Positions 16,353-26,312 of a DNA stretch of 64,000 nucleotides are shown here, piece by piece; within the stretch, counting starts at the first letter, position 1; each line of letters begins with the position of its first letter. Source of the DNA: Flavobacterium sp. N2820 (GTDB lineage: Bacteria > Bacteroidota > Bacteroidia > Flavobacteriales > Flavobacteriaceae). Position numbers and translations under genes: made by a program. The stretch covers positions 620,001-684,000 of the forward strand of contig NZ_CP110008.1 in NCBI RefSeq assembly GCF_025947285.1. Direction: 5' to 3'. A model generated the notes under the pieces. It had not been told where the DNA came from and made no database searches. It saw only the letters and a program-made list of their open reading frames with translations.

Positions 16353-17855
16353 ATGGAAACCATACATTATATAAGTTCAGATTTATTATCAATTGAAACT
16401 ATTAACGAAGTTGTATTTCAAGGAAAAACATTAGCTCTTTCTGAAGAAGCTGTTGTAAATATTGAAAAATGCCGAAAGTATCTAGATGATAAAATGCAAT
16501 CAAATTCAGATCCAATTTATGGAATTAATACCGGTTTTGGTTCGCTATGTAATGTAAAAATTTCGAATGAAAATTTATCAAAATTGCAAGAAAACCTTGT
16601 GAAATCGCACGCTTGCGGAACGGGAGAAGAAGTGCCTCATGAAATTGTAAAAATCATGTTGTTGCTTAAAATTCAATCGTTAAGTTATGGACATTCAGGT
16701 GTTCAGTTAGTAACCGTGCAACGTTTGATTGATTTTTATAACAATGATATTTTACCCGTAATTTACACACAAGGTTCGTTAGGAGCTTCTGGCGATTTAG
16801 CTCCTTTAGCACATTTATCATTACCCTTGTTAGGTGAAGGCGAAGTATATGTTGATGGTTTTAGACAACCTTCGGCTAAAGTGTTAGAAAAATTTGGATG
16901 GCAACCCATTGTATTGCAATCAAAAGAAGGATTGGCTTTATTAAACGGAACCCAATTTATGAGCGCTTATGGGGTATTTTGTTTGATAAAATCGCAAAAA
17001 TTAGCTTATTTGGCAGATGTAATTGGTGCTATTTCGTTAGAAGGTTTTGACGGAAGATTAGAGCCTTTTACCGATTTGATTCATTTAGTTCGTCCACATA
17101 AAGGGCAAATTCAAACGGCTGAACATTTTAGAGATTTATTAGAAGATAGTGAAATTATTGCGCAACCTAAAGTGCATGTGCAAGATCCTTATTCGTTTCG
17201 TTGTATTCCTCAAGTCCATGGGGCTTCTAAAGACACAATTGATTATGTAAAAAGAGTATTTCGTACCGAAATTAATTCGGTAACGGATAATCCAAATATT
17301 TTTGTTGGTGAAGATTTAATTATTTCGGGAGGAAATTTCCACGGACAGCCATTGGCATTGGCATTAGATTTTTTAGGAATAGCTTTGTCAGAATTAGGAA
17401 GTATTTCTGAAAGAAGAACGTATCAATTAATTTCGGGATTAAGAGGTTTACCAGCGTTTTTAGTAAACGATCCAGGATTGAATTCAGGATTTATGATTCC
17501 GCAATATACAGCAGCAAGTATTGCCAGTCAGAACAAACAATTGGCAACTCCAGCAAGTATTGATAGTATTGTTTCATCAAATGGACAAGAAGATCACGTG
17601 AGTATGGGAGCCAATGCAGCAACAAAAACATTAAGAATAGTTGAAAATATTGAACGCATTTTAGCGATTGAATTATTGAACGGTTCACAAGCGTTAGCAT
17701 TTAGAAGACCATTAAAATCGAGTGATTTTATCGAAAGTTTTGTAAAATCATACAGAGAAGATGTTTCGTTTGTTTCAGAAGATAGAATTTTACATTACGA
17801 CATAGAAAAATCTATTGCTTTTTTGAACACTTTTCAAATTGATTTGGTAGATTAA
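16353..17855 (+). CDS. hutH: Histidine ammonia-lyase
   Basis: 500 residues. It deaminates L-histidine to urocanate, the first step of histidine breakdown. GSLGASGDLAPLAHLSLPLLGEG contains the Ala145-Ser146-Gly147 triad that cyclises into the MIO electrophile. YGINTGFGSL holds the catalytic Tyr loop, and QDPYSFRCIPQVHGASKD, TDNPNIF and SISERRTYQL match the family. No hutU, hutI or hutG gene flanks it, so the rest of the pathway must lie elsewhere, or the enzyme could serve another purpose within the MIO lyase family. The 163-bp divergent gap to gcvT is its promoter region. It ends in a strong terminator. Confidence 0.93.
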   Translation: METIHYISSDLLSIETINEVVFQGKTLALSEEAVVNIEKCRKYLDDKMQSNSDPIYGINTGFGSLCNVKISNENLSKLQENLVKSHACGTGEEVPHEIVKIMLLLKIQSLSYGHSGVQLVTVQRLIDFYNNDILPVIYTQGSLGASGDLAPLAHLSLPLLGEGEVYVDGFRQPSAKVLEKFGWQPIVLQSKEGLALLNGTQFMSAYGVFCLIKSQKLAYLADVIGAISLEGFDGRLEPFTDLIHLVRPHKGQIQTAEHFRDLLEDSEIIAQPKVHVQDPYSFRCIPQVHGASKDTIDYVKRVFRTEINSVTDNPNIFVGEDLIISGGNFHGQPLALALDFLGIALSELGSISERRTYQLISGLRGLPAFLVNDPGLNSGFMIPQYTAASIASQNKQLATPASIDSIVSSNGQEDHVSMGANAATKTLRIVENIERILAIELLNGSQALAFRRPLKSSDFIESFVKSYREDVSFVSEDRILHYDIEKSIAFLNTFQIDLVD

Positions 17856-17860
17856 ATAAA

Positions 17861-17894
17861 AAAAAACGCTATTGGATAACAATAGCGTTTTTTT
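17861..17894. terminator. Bidirectional terminator after hutH
   Basis: A 14-bp stem (AAAAAACGCTATTG and its complement) with a 5-nt loop and T runs on both strands. It begins five bases after the hutH stop and ends one base before the stop of the convergent 131-aa gene, so it serves both. Confidence 0.92.
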
Positions 17895-18290
17895 TTATTC
17901 TATTAAAAACATTTCACTTTCCAAAACAAAATCAGGATGTTGAGGCATTGTAGCTCTCATCACATAAGATTTATCTTTTACTTCAATAATTTCAATTACT
18001 AAAACACCAGCATATCTTTTGTCATAATCAAGTGTTTCTTGTGTTGGTAAAACGGTGTATTTACAATCATCAATCCATTTTATAGTAAAACTTAAACTAC
18101 GACTTTCACCTTCAATTTCTTCAGTTTGAATGGCGCCTTTTCGTTTAATAATAAAGGTAGTTCCTGTAGATTTATCAACTAATTTGAATGTTCCATTTTT
18201 AAATTTTTTACAATCTAATTTTTGTGCTGATGCATCTTGGGGAATAAAAAATAGAAAAGTAAAAATAACAAAAGCGATTATTTTTTTCAT
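17895..18290 (-). CDS. Uncharacterised exported protein
   Basis: 131 residues beginning with the signal peptide MKKIIAFVIFTFLFFIPQDASAQ (cleavage near Ala22-Gln23). The mature part (LDCKKFKNGTFKLVDKSTGTTFIIKRKGAIQTEEIEG; IKWIDDCKYTVLPTQETLD) has two Cys and is beta-rich. The pattern 'CKKFKNGTF...DxxxGTxxxIxRxGxxQ' with '(K/E)WIDxCxYxLxP' recurs in unannotated flavobacterial proteins that resemble DNA-topoisomerase-operon-independent periplasmic proteins. No function is known. It is the last gene of a tightly packed minus-strand operon. Confidence 0.7.
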   Translation of the reverse strand: MKKIIAFVIFTFLFFIPQDASAQKLDCKKFKNGTFKLVDKSTGTTFIIKRKGAIQTEEIEGESRSLSFTIKWIDDCKYTVLPTQETLDYDKRYAGVLVIEIIEVKDKSYVMRATMPQHPDFVLESEMFLIE

Positions 18291-18294
18291 TGGA

Positions 18295-18654
18295 TTAAAG
18301 TATAAGTGTTAAAATTGTAATAATTGCGGGTAGCGCTTGTACATAAAATATTTTTTTAGAAGCGGAATATGCGCCATAAATTCCAGCTATTGCTACACAA
18401 CTTAAAAAGAATAAAGCAACATTTTTGCTCCAATTTTCATCTGAAATAAATAGTGACCAAATTAATCCAGCCGCTAAAAAACCGTTATATAAACCTTGAT
18501 TAGCTGCTAAAACTTTTGTTTTTTCGAATAAATCATCGGGAATAGTTCTAAATACTTTTTTTGCTTTTGTCGTCCATGCAAACATTTCTAACCATAAAAA
18601 ATACAGATGAAATAGCGCTATAATGGCAATAAGTATTTTACTAATTACATACAT
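18295..18654 (-). CDS. DUF1304 family membrane protein
   Basis: 119 residues with four predicted membrane spans. ISKILIAIIALFHLYFLWLEMFAWTTKAKKVF at the start and LAANQGLYNGFLAAGLIW in the middle are the DUF1304 signatures (the NQGxYNGFLA block is diagnostic). It is an inner-membrane protein with no known substrate. It starts two bases after the TMEM175-like gene stop and ends four bases before the next start, all indicating one operon. Confidence 0.88.
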   Translation of the reverse strand: MYVISKILIAIIALFHLYFLWLEMFAWTTKAKKVFRTIPDDLFEKTKVLAANQGLYNGFLAAGLIWSLFISDENWSKNVALFFLSCVAIAGIYGAYSASKKIFYVQALPAIITILTLIL

Positions 18655-18656
18655 AA

Positions 18657-19238
18657 TTATTTATTTTCGTTAAAGGTACGTTCAATTCTTTTGTCGGGAA
18701 TAAGCCAAATTAAAGCTACTAAAATATAAATAGCGCCAGATATTTCTACAGAATATTTGGTTATTAATACAGCAATTAAATACAAAACTACCGACAATTT
18801 TCCTTTATAATCTTTACCAATAGCTTTTGAAAGTGACGAATCTTTTCCATGGTCATTTAAAATTAAACGCTGCAGAATAAAGTAGGCAAAAGCGTTCATT
18901 AATAAGACAATCCCATAAAGCATCATAGGAAATGGAGCAAAATGATGTTCACCAATCCAAGCCGTTGTAAAAGGAATTAATGATAACCAAAACAATAAAT
19001 GTAAGTTTGCCCACAAAATTTTTCCATTTACATTTTTTAATGAATGGATTAAATGATGGTGATTGTTCCAGTAAATTCCGACATAAATAAAGCTTAAAAT
19101 ATAACTCAAAAACTTATGTGATAATTTAACAACCGCTTCAAAAGTGGTGTCTTCTGGAACTTTAAATTCCAAAACCATGATAGTTATAATAATGGCTAAA
19201 ACACCATCACTAAAGGCTTCTAAGCGGTTTTTATTCAT
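18657..19238 (-). CDS. TMEM175 family potassium-channel-like protein
   Basis: 193 residues, six membrane segments. It begins MNKNRLEAFSDGVLAIIITIMVLEFK, with the FSDGVxAI motif in the first helix that lines the pore in TMEM175 channels. Bacterial members carry one such repeat and assemble as tetramers that leak K+ with weak selectivity. YWNNHHHLIHSLKNVNGKILWANLHLLFWLSLIPFTTAWIGEH is the conserved second half. Its first four bases overlap the stop of the GldL-like gene, so translation is probably coupled. Confidence 0.88.
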   Translation of the reverse strand: MNKNRLEAFSDGVLAIIITIMVLEFKVPEDTTFEAVVKLSHKFLSYILSFIYVGIYWNNHHHLIHSLKNVNGKILWANLHLLFWLSLIPFTTAWIGEHHFAPFPMMLYGIVLLMNAFAYFILQRLILNDHGKDSSLSKAIGKDYKGKLSVVLYLIAVLITKYSVEISGAIYILVALIWLIPDKRIERTFNENK

Positions 19239-19417
19239 TTCGTATTTTTAAGTAAAATCACAATTAAAATGATAATAGCAATAGCTTCGGTAAGCATTCC
19301 TATTGTTAGCATAATACTTGCTCCAGGCCAATGTTGTAGTTTAAATAAAGCGCCAATAATAGTTACCACCATTCCTAAAAGGAATAAAATTAATGGAATT
19401 ATATATTGTTTTTTCAT
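19235..19417 (-). CDS. GldL-like two-span mini membrane protein
   Basis: 60 residues with two membrane segments (about 6-25 and 35-56). The hairpin between them, IGALFKLQHWPGASIMLTIGMLTEAIAI, is close to the membrane hairpin of GldL, the proton-channel subunit of the gliding and type 9 secretion motor (GALFKI-x-H...MLxIGLxxEA). The cytoplasmic coiled-coil domain of GldL is absent. It could be a stand-alone relative of that fold with its own partner, or simply a stable two-helix protein. It overlaps the TMEM175-like gene by four bases and follows the RimK-fusion gene by 32 bp. Confidence 0.7.
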   Translation of the reverse strand: MKKQYIIPLILFLLGMVVTIIGALFKLQHWPGASIMLTIGMLTEAIAIIILIVILLKNTK

Positions 19418-19449
19418 AATCTATCTAATTTTGAACACTGAACACTGAA

Positions 19450-20817
19450 TTATTTCCATTTAAAATTCTTCTCAATCGCTTTAATCATTTCTCCGGCAAT
19501 ATCTTTTTGTGTTGCGCCTTCGATTCCTTCTAAGCCTGGAGAAGAATTTACTTCTAACAGTAATGGTCCTTTTGATGAACGAATAATATCTACACCAGCC
19601 ACTTTTAAATTCATGGCTTTTGCTGCTTTTATAGCAATTTTCTTTTCTTCGGCAGTCACTTTTACTACTGAAGCCGTTCCACCTAAATGAATGTTTGCTC
19701 TAAATTCCCCTGGTAAAGCTTCGCGTTGCATTGCGGCAACTACTTTTCCATCGACAACAAACAAACGCAAATCTTTTCCGTTGGCTTCTTTGATAAATTC
19801 TTGTACTAAAATGTTGGCATTTAAACTCTTGAATGCGTTAATAACTGATTCTGCTGCTTTTTTTGTTTCTGCCAAAACGACACCTTTTCCTTGTGTCCCT
19901 TCTAATAATTTTACAATTAAAGGTGAACCACCTACCATCTTAATTAAATCGTCTGTATCTAAAGGCGAATTTGCAAATCCAGTAGTAGGAATTTCAACGC
20001 CATTATTTAAAAGTAATTGTAACGAAAATAATTTATCTCTTGATTGTGTTATAGCAGCTGCATTATTAAGTGCAAAAACTTTTAGTGCTTCAAATTGACG
20101 TGTTAAAGCACAACCATAATAGGTCATACTAGGACGTATTCTAGGAATTACTGCATCAAAATCATTCAGCACTTTTCCACCACGATAATGTATTTCGGGT
20201 GTATTTGCATCTAATTTCATGTAGCAATATTTCAGATTTAAGAAATGCATTTCGTGTCCTCTTAATTCTCCTGCTTCCATGATTCGTTTGTTGCTATAAA
20301 GCTCAGGATTGCTTGCTAATAGTCCAATTCGAAGTCCTTTTTTTGGTTCTTCTGAAGAATAATAATATTCTTTAAGTTTTTCGGTTGTAGGTTGACCTAA
20401 TAAATATTTTTGCTCTGGGTCCACTAAAACTCTTCCCGACATAGCTTCCCGACCTAAAAGCATTCGGAAACCCATTGAATCTCTATTGGTTAGAGTAACT
20501 TCAATATCCCAAGTTTTGGTACCAATTTCTAATTTGGTTTTGATTACATAACGTTGTTCTCTATATCCACTCGAGCTTTTTACTACTCTTTTATCAACTA
20601 ATGGTGCTTCACAATGAATTACTGCTTTTGCATTATTTTGGATGGGATTGATATCAAATTTTACCCAACTTTCGCTATTTTTTTCAAATGTTACAATATT
20701 AATAGCATGTAATGCAGAGGTTTTAGCGCCAGAATCTACTCTTGCTTTAATGGTTGGAATTCCTAAAGTAGGGAAGGAACACCATTCTTCGCTACCAACA
20801 ATGACTTTGTCTAACAT
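19450..20817 (-). CDS. Retropepsin-like domain fused to RimK-type ATP-grasp ligase
   Basis: 455 residues, cytoplasmic. The first ~150 match the 'ATP-dependent zinc protease' (RimB/DUF785) domain: [32 protein letters not shown] with a retropepsin-type Asp28-Ser-Gly. From ~160 on it is RimK-like: [98 protein letters not shown] and [25 protein letters not shown]. RimK adds Glu residues to ribosomal protein S6 or makes short poly-Glu; the protease domain may trim or reverse this. In many bacteria these are separate neighbouring genes. It is the first gene of the minus-strand membrane-protein operon. Confidence 0.88.
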   Translation of the reverse strand: MLDKVIVGSEEWCSFPTLGIPTIKARVDSGAKTSALHAINIVTFEKNSESWVKFDINPIQNNAKAVIHCEAPLVDKRVVKSSSGYREQRYVIKTKLEIGTKTWDIEVTLTNRDSMGFRMLLGREAMSGRVLVDPEQKYLLGQPTTEKLKEYYYSSEEPKKGLRIGLLASNPELYSNKRIMEAGELRGHEMHFLNLKYCYMKLDANTPEIHYRGGKVLNDFDAVIPRIRPSMTYYGCALTRQFEALKVFALNNAAAITQSRDKLFSLQLLLNNGVEIPTTGFANSPLDTDDLIKMVGGSPLIVKLLEGTQGKGVVLAETKKAAESVINAFKSLNANILVQEFIKEANGKDLRLFVVDGKVVAAMQREALPGEFRANIHLGGTASVVKVTAEEKKIAIKAAKAMNLKVAGVDIIRSSKGPLLLEVNSSPGLEGIEGATQKDIAGEMIKAIEKNFKWK

Positions 20818-20881
20818 TTTTAAACGTATGAATTAAGATTCTAAAGTAGTATTTTTTTTAATACGAAAACAATTTCTACGA

Positions 20882-20911
20882 AATAAAAAAACCAAGCTAT
20901 GTGCTTGGTTC
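20882..20911 (-). terminator. clpC terminator overlapping its stop codon
   Basis: On the minus strand the last clpC codons (AACCAAGC) form the 5' arm, the TAG stop is in the loop and GCTTGGTT forms the 3' arm, followed by seven T's. The hairpin is therefore partly coding sequence. Confidence 0.88.
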
Positions 20912-23446
20912 TTCTAATTTTTTAATCTCTATTGTTAGTTCCTGATTATCTGCATCTAAGTCCATGAAAATTTGATCTCCATCATGAATTTTAGAAGTAA
21001 TAATTTCTTCAGCTAAGGCATCTTCAACATATTTTTGAATCGCTCTTTTTAATGGTCGCGCTCCAAATTGCTTGTCAAAACCTTTTTCGGCAATATAATC
21101 TTTAGCTTCTTCAGAAAGTTTTAGGGTATATCCTAATTCTTTTACTCTTAAATATAATTTATCTAATTCAATATCGATAATTTTATCAATATCGTGTTTT
21201 TCTAAAGCATTGAAGACTATTACGTCGTCAATTCTGTTTAAAAATTCAGGTGCAAAGGCTTTCTTTAGAGCATTTTCGATAATTCCTTTAGAATTGTCTT
21301 CTGCTTGAGCTGTTTTAGAAGCTGTTCCAAAACCAACGCCTTGGCCAAAATCTTTTAATTGACGTGCTCCAACGTTTGATGTCATGATAATGATTGTATT
21401 TCTAAAATCAATTTTACGACCTAAACTATCAGTCAAATGTCCGTCATCTAATACTTGAAGCATCATATTAAATACATCAGGGTGTGCTTTTTCAATTTCA
21501 TCTAAAAGTACAACACAGTATGGTTTTCTTCTTACTTTTTCAGTTAATTGTCCACCTTCTTCGTATCCAACGTATCCTGGAGGCGCTCCAACTAAACGAG
21601 AAATAGCAAATTTTTCCATGTATTCACTCATGTCAATTCGAACCAAAGCATCTTCAGAATCAAACAATTCTTTTGCAATTACTTTTGCTAATTGTGTTTT
21701 TCCAACACCTGTTTGACCTAAGAAAATAAATGAGCCAATTGGTTTATTTGGGTCTTTTAAACCCGCACGATTTCTTTGAATTGATTTTGCGATTTTTAAT
21801 ACCGCTTCATCTTGCCCAATCACCTTACCTTTAATTAGTTCGGGTAAGTGAGCTAATTTATTACTTTCAGTTTGTGCAATACGATTTACAGGAATTCCTG
21901 TCATCATAGAAACTACATCGGCAACATTATCTTCGGTAACAGTAACTTTATTGTTTTTAGAATCTTCTTCCCATTGTTCTTGTGCAATGGCTAAATCCTT
22001 TTCGATGCGTTTTTCATCATCACGAAGTTTAGCTGCTTCTTCATATTTCTGTTTTTTAACGACAGTATTTTTAAGTTCGCGCACTTCTTCTAATTGACGC
22101 TCTAATTCTAAAATTTGTTTTGGAACATCTATATTAATAATGTGAACACGAGAACCCGCTTCGTCTAAAGCATCAATAGCTTTGTCCGGAAGAAAACGAT
22201 CGGTCATATAACGATTTGTCAATTTTACACATGCTTCAATTGCTTCAGGTGTGTACAAAACATTGTGATGATCTTCATATTTAGGTTTGATGTTGTTTAA
22301 AATGGTAATCGTTTCCTCAACTGTGGTTGGTTCTACAATTACTTTTTGAAAACGTCTTTCAAGAGCACCATCTTTTTCGATATATTGACGGTATTCATCT
22401 AATGTTGTTGCGCCTACACATTGAATTTCTCCACGTGCCAATGCTGGTTTAAACATGTTTGATGCATCTAGTGAGCCTGTAGCACCACCAGCGCCAACAA
22501 TGGTATGAATTTCGTCTATGAAAAGGATAATGTCATCATTTTTTTCTAATTCATTCATTACGGCTTTCATTCGCTCTTCGAATTGTCCACGGTATTTTGT
22601 ACCAGCTACTAAACTTGCTAAATCAAGTGTAACCACACGTTTATTGAATAAATTTCGAGATACTTTTTTCTTAATGATTCGCAATGCTAAGCCTTCAGCA
22701 ATTGCGGATTTACCAACACCTGGTTCACCAATTAAAAGTGGATTGTTTTTCTTTCTTCGGCTTAAAATTTGAGAAACACGCTCAATCTCTTTTTCACGAC
22801 CAACAACTGGGTCTAATTTTCCTTCTTCTGCCATTTCGGTTAAATCACGACCAAAATTATCCAAAACAGGCGTTTTAGATTTTTTATTCGTTTTACTTCC
22901 AGAAGGGGGATTGTTAAAACCGCTATCTTTTAGGCTGTCATCTTGTCCTGAATCGTCATTAAAAGATTCAGCTTTTGGCAAATTTTCTAAGTAATCGTCT
23001 TCGTTTGTCATCATGGCTGTATATTGTTCTTTAACGGTTTCATAATCAATTTTAACTTTATTCATTAATTTGGTTGTAGGGTCATTTTCATTACGTAAGA
23101 TACATAATAATAAATGAGCGGTACTAATTTCGGAATTATTGAATAATTTAGCTTCTAAAAATGTAGTTTTTAGAGCGCGTTCAGCTTGTCTAGTTAGATG
23201 TAAGTTTTTCTTTTCAATATTTTGAATTCCGTTAGGATTGGCGGGACTTAAGATTTCTACTTTTTTTCTCAAATGAGATAAATCTACGGCCAAATTATTT
23301 AAAATATTTATTGCTTTACCATTCCCATCGCGAAGAATCCCCAGCATTAGATGCTCGGTGCCAATGAAATCGTGACCTAAACGTAAAGCTTCTTCTTTAC
23401 TAAAGGAAATTACATCTTTAACTCTTGGTGAAAAATTATCGTCCAT
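20897..23446 (-). CDS. clpC: ATP-dependent Clp protease ATP-binding subunit ClpC
   Basis: 849 residues, a class I Hsp100 AAA+ unfoldase that feeds substrates to ClpP. Two Clp-N repeats (RVKDVISFSKEEALRLGHDFIGTEHLMLGIL; AERALKTTFLEAKLFNNSEISTAHLLLCIL) are followed by D1 (Walker A GEPGVGKS, Walker B ILFIDEIHT), a UVR-type middle region (VVKKQKYEEAAKLRDDEKRIEKDL) typical of ClpC rather than ClpB, and D2 (GQTGVGKT, VLLDEIEKAHPDVFNM). A Ser/Asp/Asn-rich linker sits between the N-domain and D1. clpP is not in the window. It is divergent from gyrA across 255 bp. The gene ends inside its own terminator. Confidence 0.96.
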   Translation of the reverse strand: MDDNFSPRVKDVISFSKEEALRLGHDFIGTEHLMLGILRDGNGKAINILNNLAVDLSHLRKKVEILSPANPNGIQNIEKKNLHLTRQAERALKTTFLEAKLFNNSEISTAHLLLCILRNENDPTTKLMNKVKIDYETVKEQYTAMMTNEDDYLENLPKAESFNDDSGQDDSLKDSGFNNPPSGSKTNKKSKTPVLDNFGRDLTEMAEEGKLDPVVGREKEIERVSQILSRRKKNNPLLIGEPGVGKSAIAEGLALRIIKKKVSRNLFNKRVVTLDLASLVAGTKYRGQFEERMKAVMNELEKNDDIILFIDEIHTIVGAGGATGSLDASNMFKPALARGEIQCVGATTLDEYRQYIEKDGALERRFQKVIVEPTTVEETITILNNIKPKYEDHHNVLYTPEAIEACVKLTNRYMTDRFLPDKAIDALDEAGSRVHIINIDVPKQILELERQLEEVRELKNTVVKKQKYEEAAKLRDDEKRIEKDLAIAQEQWEEDSKNNKVTVTEDNVADVVSMMTGIPVNRIAQTESNKLAHLPELIKGKVIGQDEAVLKIAKSIQRNRAGLKDPNKPIGSFIFLGQTGVGKTQLAKVIAKELFDSEDALVRIDMSEYMEKFAISRLVGAPPGYVGYEEGGQLTEKVRRKPYCVVLLDEIEKAHPDVFNMMLQVLDDGHLTDSLGRKIDFRNTIIIMTSNVGARQLKDFGQGVGFGTASKTAQAEDNSKGIIENALKKAFAPEFLNRIDDVIVFNALEKHDIDKIIDIELDKLYLRVKELGYTLKLSEEAKDYIAEKGFDKQFGARPLKRAIQKYVEDALAEEIITSKIHDGDQIFMDLDADNQELTIEIKKLEEPST

Positions 23447-23629
23447 ACTGCATTTATAAGATTAGTAAAAGTACAAAATTGTATAAGTAAAAGCAAAAAC
23501 TATACCTAATAAACATACTATGTTGCTAAATGACAAAAAATAAATGTAAAATAAAAGAAAAACGACTTAGATTTATAAGCAATTTGTAAACAAAATTGTT
23601 AATAAAATCTCTAAATTAGTGTCTAAAAA

Positions 23630-23662
23630 TTTGTTGTAAAAGTTCAAAAAGCCGTATATTGG
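23630..23662 (+). promoter_or_regulatory. Probable gyrA promoter
   Basis: TTTG at 23630-23633, a 21-bp spacer, then TATATTGG at 23655-23662 (one mismatch to TAnnTTTG), 40 bp before the gyrA ATG. The rest of the 255-bp clpC-gyrA gap shows only AT-rich sequence. Confidence 0.5.
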
Positions 23663-23701
23663 CACGTTTTAGTAATAATCATAATTTTAATATAAATACT
23701 T

Positions 23702-26257
23702 ATGTCAGAAGGAGAAAAGTTAATTCCTATTAACATAGAGGAAGAAATGAAATCAGCTTACATCGATTATTCGATGTCTGTTATTGTGTCGCGTGCACTT
23801 CCTGATGTTAGAGATGGTTTAAAACCTGTACACCGTAGAGTTTTATACGGAATGTATGAATTAGGAGTTCTTTCGAACAGAGCCCACAAAAAGTCGGCAA
23901 GGATTGTTGGAGAAGTTTTAGGTAAATATCACCCACATGGTGATACTTCAGTATATGATGCAATGGTACGTATGGCTCAAGAATGGAGTTTACGTTACTT
24001 AATGGTAGATGGTCAAGGTAACTTTGGTTCGGTAGATGGTGATAGTCCAGCAGCAATGCGTTACACCGAAGCGAGAATGAAAAAGATTTCGGAAGAAATG
24101 TTGGCCGATATCGATAAGGAAACTGTTGATTTTCAATTAAACTTTGATGATACTTTGCATGAACCAACAGTAATGCCAACAAAAGTTCCAACGTTATTAA
24201 TAAACGGAGCTTCGGGAATTGCTGTAGGTATGGCTACAAATATGGCACCTCATAACTTAACAGAGGTTATTGATGGAACATTAGCATATATTGACAACAA
24301 CGATATTGAAATTGATGAATTAATCAATTATATTAAAGCTCCAGATTTTCCTACTGGAGGAATTATTTATGGTTACGAAGGAGTTAGAGAAGCTTTCAAA
24401 ACAGGTAGAGGGCGTATTGTAATGCGTGCAAAAGTTGGTTTTGAAGAAGTGAATGGTAGAGAAGCTATCATTGTTACTGAAATTCCTTACCAAGTGAATA
24501 AGGCAAATATGATTAAACATACTGCCGACTTAGTTAATGACAGAAAAATTGAAGGCATATCAAACATTCGTGATGAATCGGATAGAAATGGTATGCGTGT
24601 GGTTTATGAATTAAAACGTGATGCGGTTCCAAACGTAGTTTTAAATACACTTTATAAGTATACGCAATTGCAATCTTCATTCAGTGTAAATAATATTGCA
24701 TTGGTAAAAGGGCGTCCTCAAATGTTAAATCTTAAAGATTTGATTTACCATTTTGTAGAACACCGTCATGATGTTGTAGTTCGTAGAGCACAATTTGACT
24801 TAAGAAAAGCAGAAGAAAGAGCACATATTTTAGAAGGTTTAATTATTGCATCAGATAATATTGATGAAGTAATCAAAATTATTAGAGGTTCTAAAGATGG
24901 AGACGAAGCAAGATCTAAATTAATTGAGCGTTTCAAATTATCAGAAATTCAAGCGCGTGCTATTGTTGAAATGCGTTTGAGACAATTAACAGGTCTTGAA
25001 CAAGATAAATTGCGTGCTGAGTACGAAGAAATCATGAAATTGATTACGTATTTAAAAGAATTACTTGCAAGTAAAGAAATGAGAATGCAAGTGATTAAAG
25101 ACGAATTAGGTGAAATTAGAGAAAAATACGGTGATGAGCGTCGTTCAAAAATTGAATATTCGGGTGGCGATGTAAGTATCGAAGATTTGATTGCAGATGA
25201 AAGTGTTGTAATTACTATTTCACATGCAGGCTACATAAAACGTACTTCATTATCAGAATACAAAACACAAAATAGAGGAGGAGTTGGTCAAAAATCTGCA
25301 GGTACAAGAGATCAGGATTTCTTAGAGCATTTATTTGTAGCAACTAATCATCAATATTTAATGTATTTCACGCAAAAAGGTAAGTGTTACTGGATGCGCG
25401 TTTACGAAATTCCAGAAGGAACTAAAGCAAGTAAAGGTCGTGCTATCCAAAACTTAATCAATATCGAAAGTGATGATAAAGTAAAAGCATTTATTTGTAC
25501 ACAAGACTTAAAAGACCAAGACTACATTAAGAGCCACAATTTAATTATGGTAACTAAACAAGGTCAGGTTAAGAAAACATCTTTAGAAAAATATTCTAAA
25601 CCTCGTGTAAATGGTGTAGCTGCAATTACAATTAAAGAAGGTGACGAGTTATTAGGAGCAAAATTAACCAACGGTTCAAGTCAAGTTTTAATTGCCGGAA
25701 AATCAGGTAAAATGGTTCGTTTTGAAGAAGAAAAAACGCGTCCAATGGGTAGAACTGCCTCTGGAGTTAGAGGAATTACTTTAGCCGACGATAAAGATGA
25801 AGTAATTGGCATTGTAACGGTTAACAAAGAAGATGTAAATGAAACGCAAATTTTAGTTGTTACAGAAAATGGTTACGGAAAACGTACCAAATTGGTTGAA
25901 GAAGACGGAGTAGATGTATACCGAATTACAAATCGTGGTGGAAAAGGTGTGAAAACATTAAACATTACAGAAAAAACAGGAGCTTTAATTGCAATCAATA
26001 ATGTAACTGATGATGATGATTTAATGATTATTAACAAATCGGGCTTAACCATTAGAATGATGGTTTCTGATTTGAGAGTAATGGGAAGAGCAACACAAGG
26101 TGTTAAATTGATAAACATTAAAGGAAGTGACTCTATTGCAGCTGTAACAAAGGTGCTTCGTGAAGATGAAGAAATTGTTTTAGATGAAAATGAAGAAATT
26201 TCTGATGCTGAAACTGGCACAGATGTTGATTCGTCTGAAGAAGAAACTCAAGAATAA
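23702..26257 (+). CDS. gyrA: DNA gyrase subunit A
   Basis: 851 residues. It is the DNA-cleaving subunit of gyrase. The active-site Tyr is residue 121 in [10 protein letters not shown]. The quinolone-determining region reads [17 protein letters not shown], with Thr82 where Escherichia coli has Ser83 and Asp86 where it has Asp87. The GyrA-box-like QNRGGVGQK lies in the C-terminal beta-pinwheel, which supports gyrase over topoisomerase IV, and an acidic tail ([20 protein letters not shown]) ends the protein. The start [29 protein letters not shown] is standard. It is followed by a terminator and a secreted TPR-like gene. Confidence 0.97.
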   Translation: MSEGEKLIPINIEEEMKSAYIDYSMSVIVSRALPDVRDGLKPVHRRVLYGMYELGVLSNRAHKKSARIVGEVLGKYHPHGDTSVYDAMVRMAQEWSLRYLMVDGQGNFGSVDGDSPAAMRYTEARMKKISEEMLADIDKETVDFQLNFDDTLHEPTVMPTKVPTLLINGASGIAVGMATNMAPHNLTEVIDGTLAYIDNNDIEIDELINYIKAPDFPTGGIIYGYEGVREAFKTGRGRIVMRAKVGFEEVNGREAIIVTEIPYQVNKANMIKHTADLVNDRKIEGISNIRDESDRNGMRVVYELKRDAVPNVVLNTLYKYTQLQSSFSVNNIALVKGRPQMLNLKDLIYHFVEHRHDVVVRRAQFDLRKAEERAHILEGLIIASDNIDEVIKIIRGSKDGDEARSKLIERFKLSEIQARAIVEMRLRQLTGLEQDKLRAEYEEIMKLITYLKELLASKEMRMQVIKDELGEIREKYGDERRSKIEYSGGDVSIEDLIADESVVITISHAGYIKRTSLSEYKTQNRGGVGQKSAGTRDQDFLEHLFVATNHQYLMYFTQKGKCYWMRVYEIPEGTKASKGRAIQNLINIESDDKVKAFICTQDLKDQDYIKSHNLIMVTKQGQVKKTSLEKYSKPRVNGVAAITIKEGDELLGAKLTNGSSQVLIAGKSGKMVRFEEEKTRPMGRTASGVRGITLADDKDEVIGIVTVNKEDVNETQILVVTENGYGKRTKLVEEDGVDVYRITNRGGKGVKTLNITEKTGALIAINNVTDDDDLMIINKSGLTIRMMVSDLRVMGRATQGVKLINIKGSDSIAAVTKVLREDEEIVLDENEEISDAETGTDVDSSEEETQE

Positions 26258-26264
26258 ATAAAAT

Positions 26265-26290
26265 AAAGCCCAAATTTATTTGGGCTTTTC
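26265..26290 (+). terminator. gyrA terminator
   Basis: Stem AAAGCCCAAA with TTTGGGCTTT and a short AT loop, followed by a T-rich run. It starts seven bases after the gyrA stop. The next ATG is only 22 bp beyond, so the following gene either relies on read-through or uses a promoter within this space. Confidence 0.8.
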
Positions 26291-26312
26291 TTTAAACCCA
26301 GATTATAGAACT

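Noticed and set aside
16143-16367. 74-aa minus-strand ORF across the gcvT-hutH gap
   Set aside because: It overlaps the starts of both divergent genes, has no recognisable features and uses the promoter region as code.
19430-19446. GAACACTGAACACTGAA direct repeat before the RimK-fusion stop
   Set aside because: Two 8-base units in an AT-rich 32-bp gap are too short to support a regulatory or mobile-element claim.
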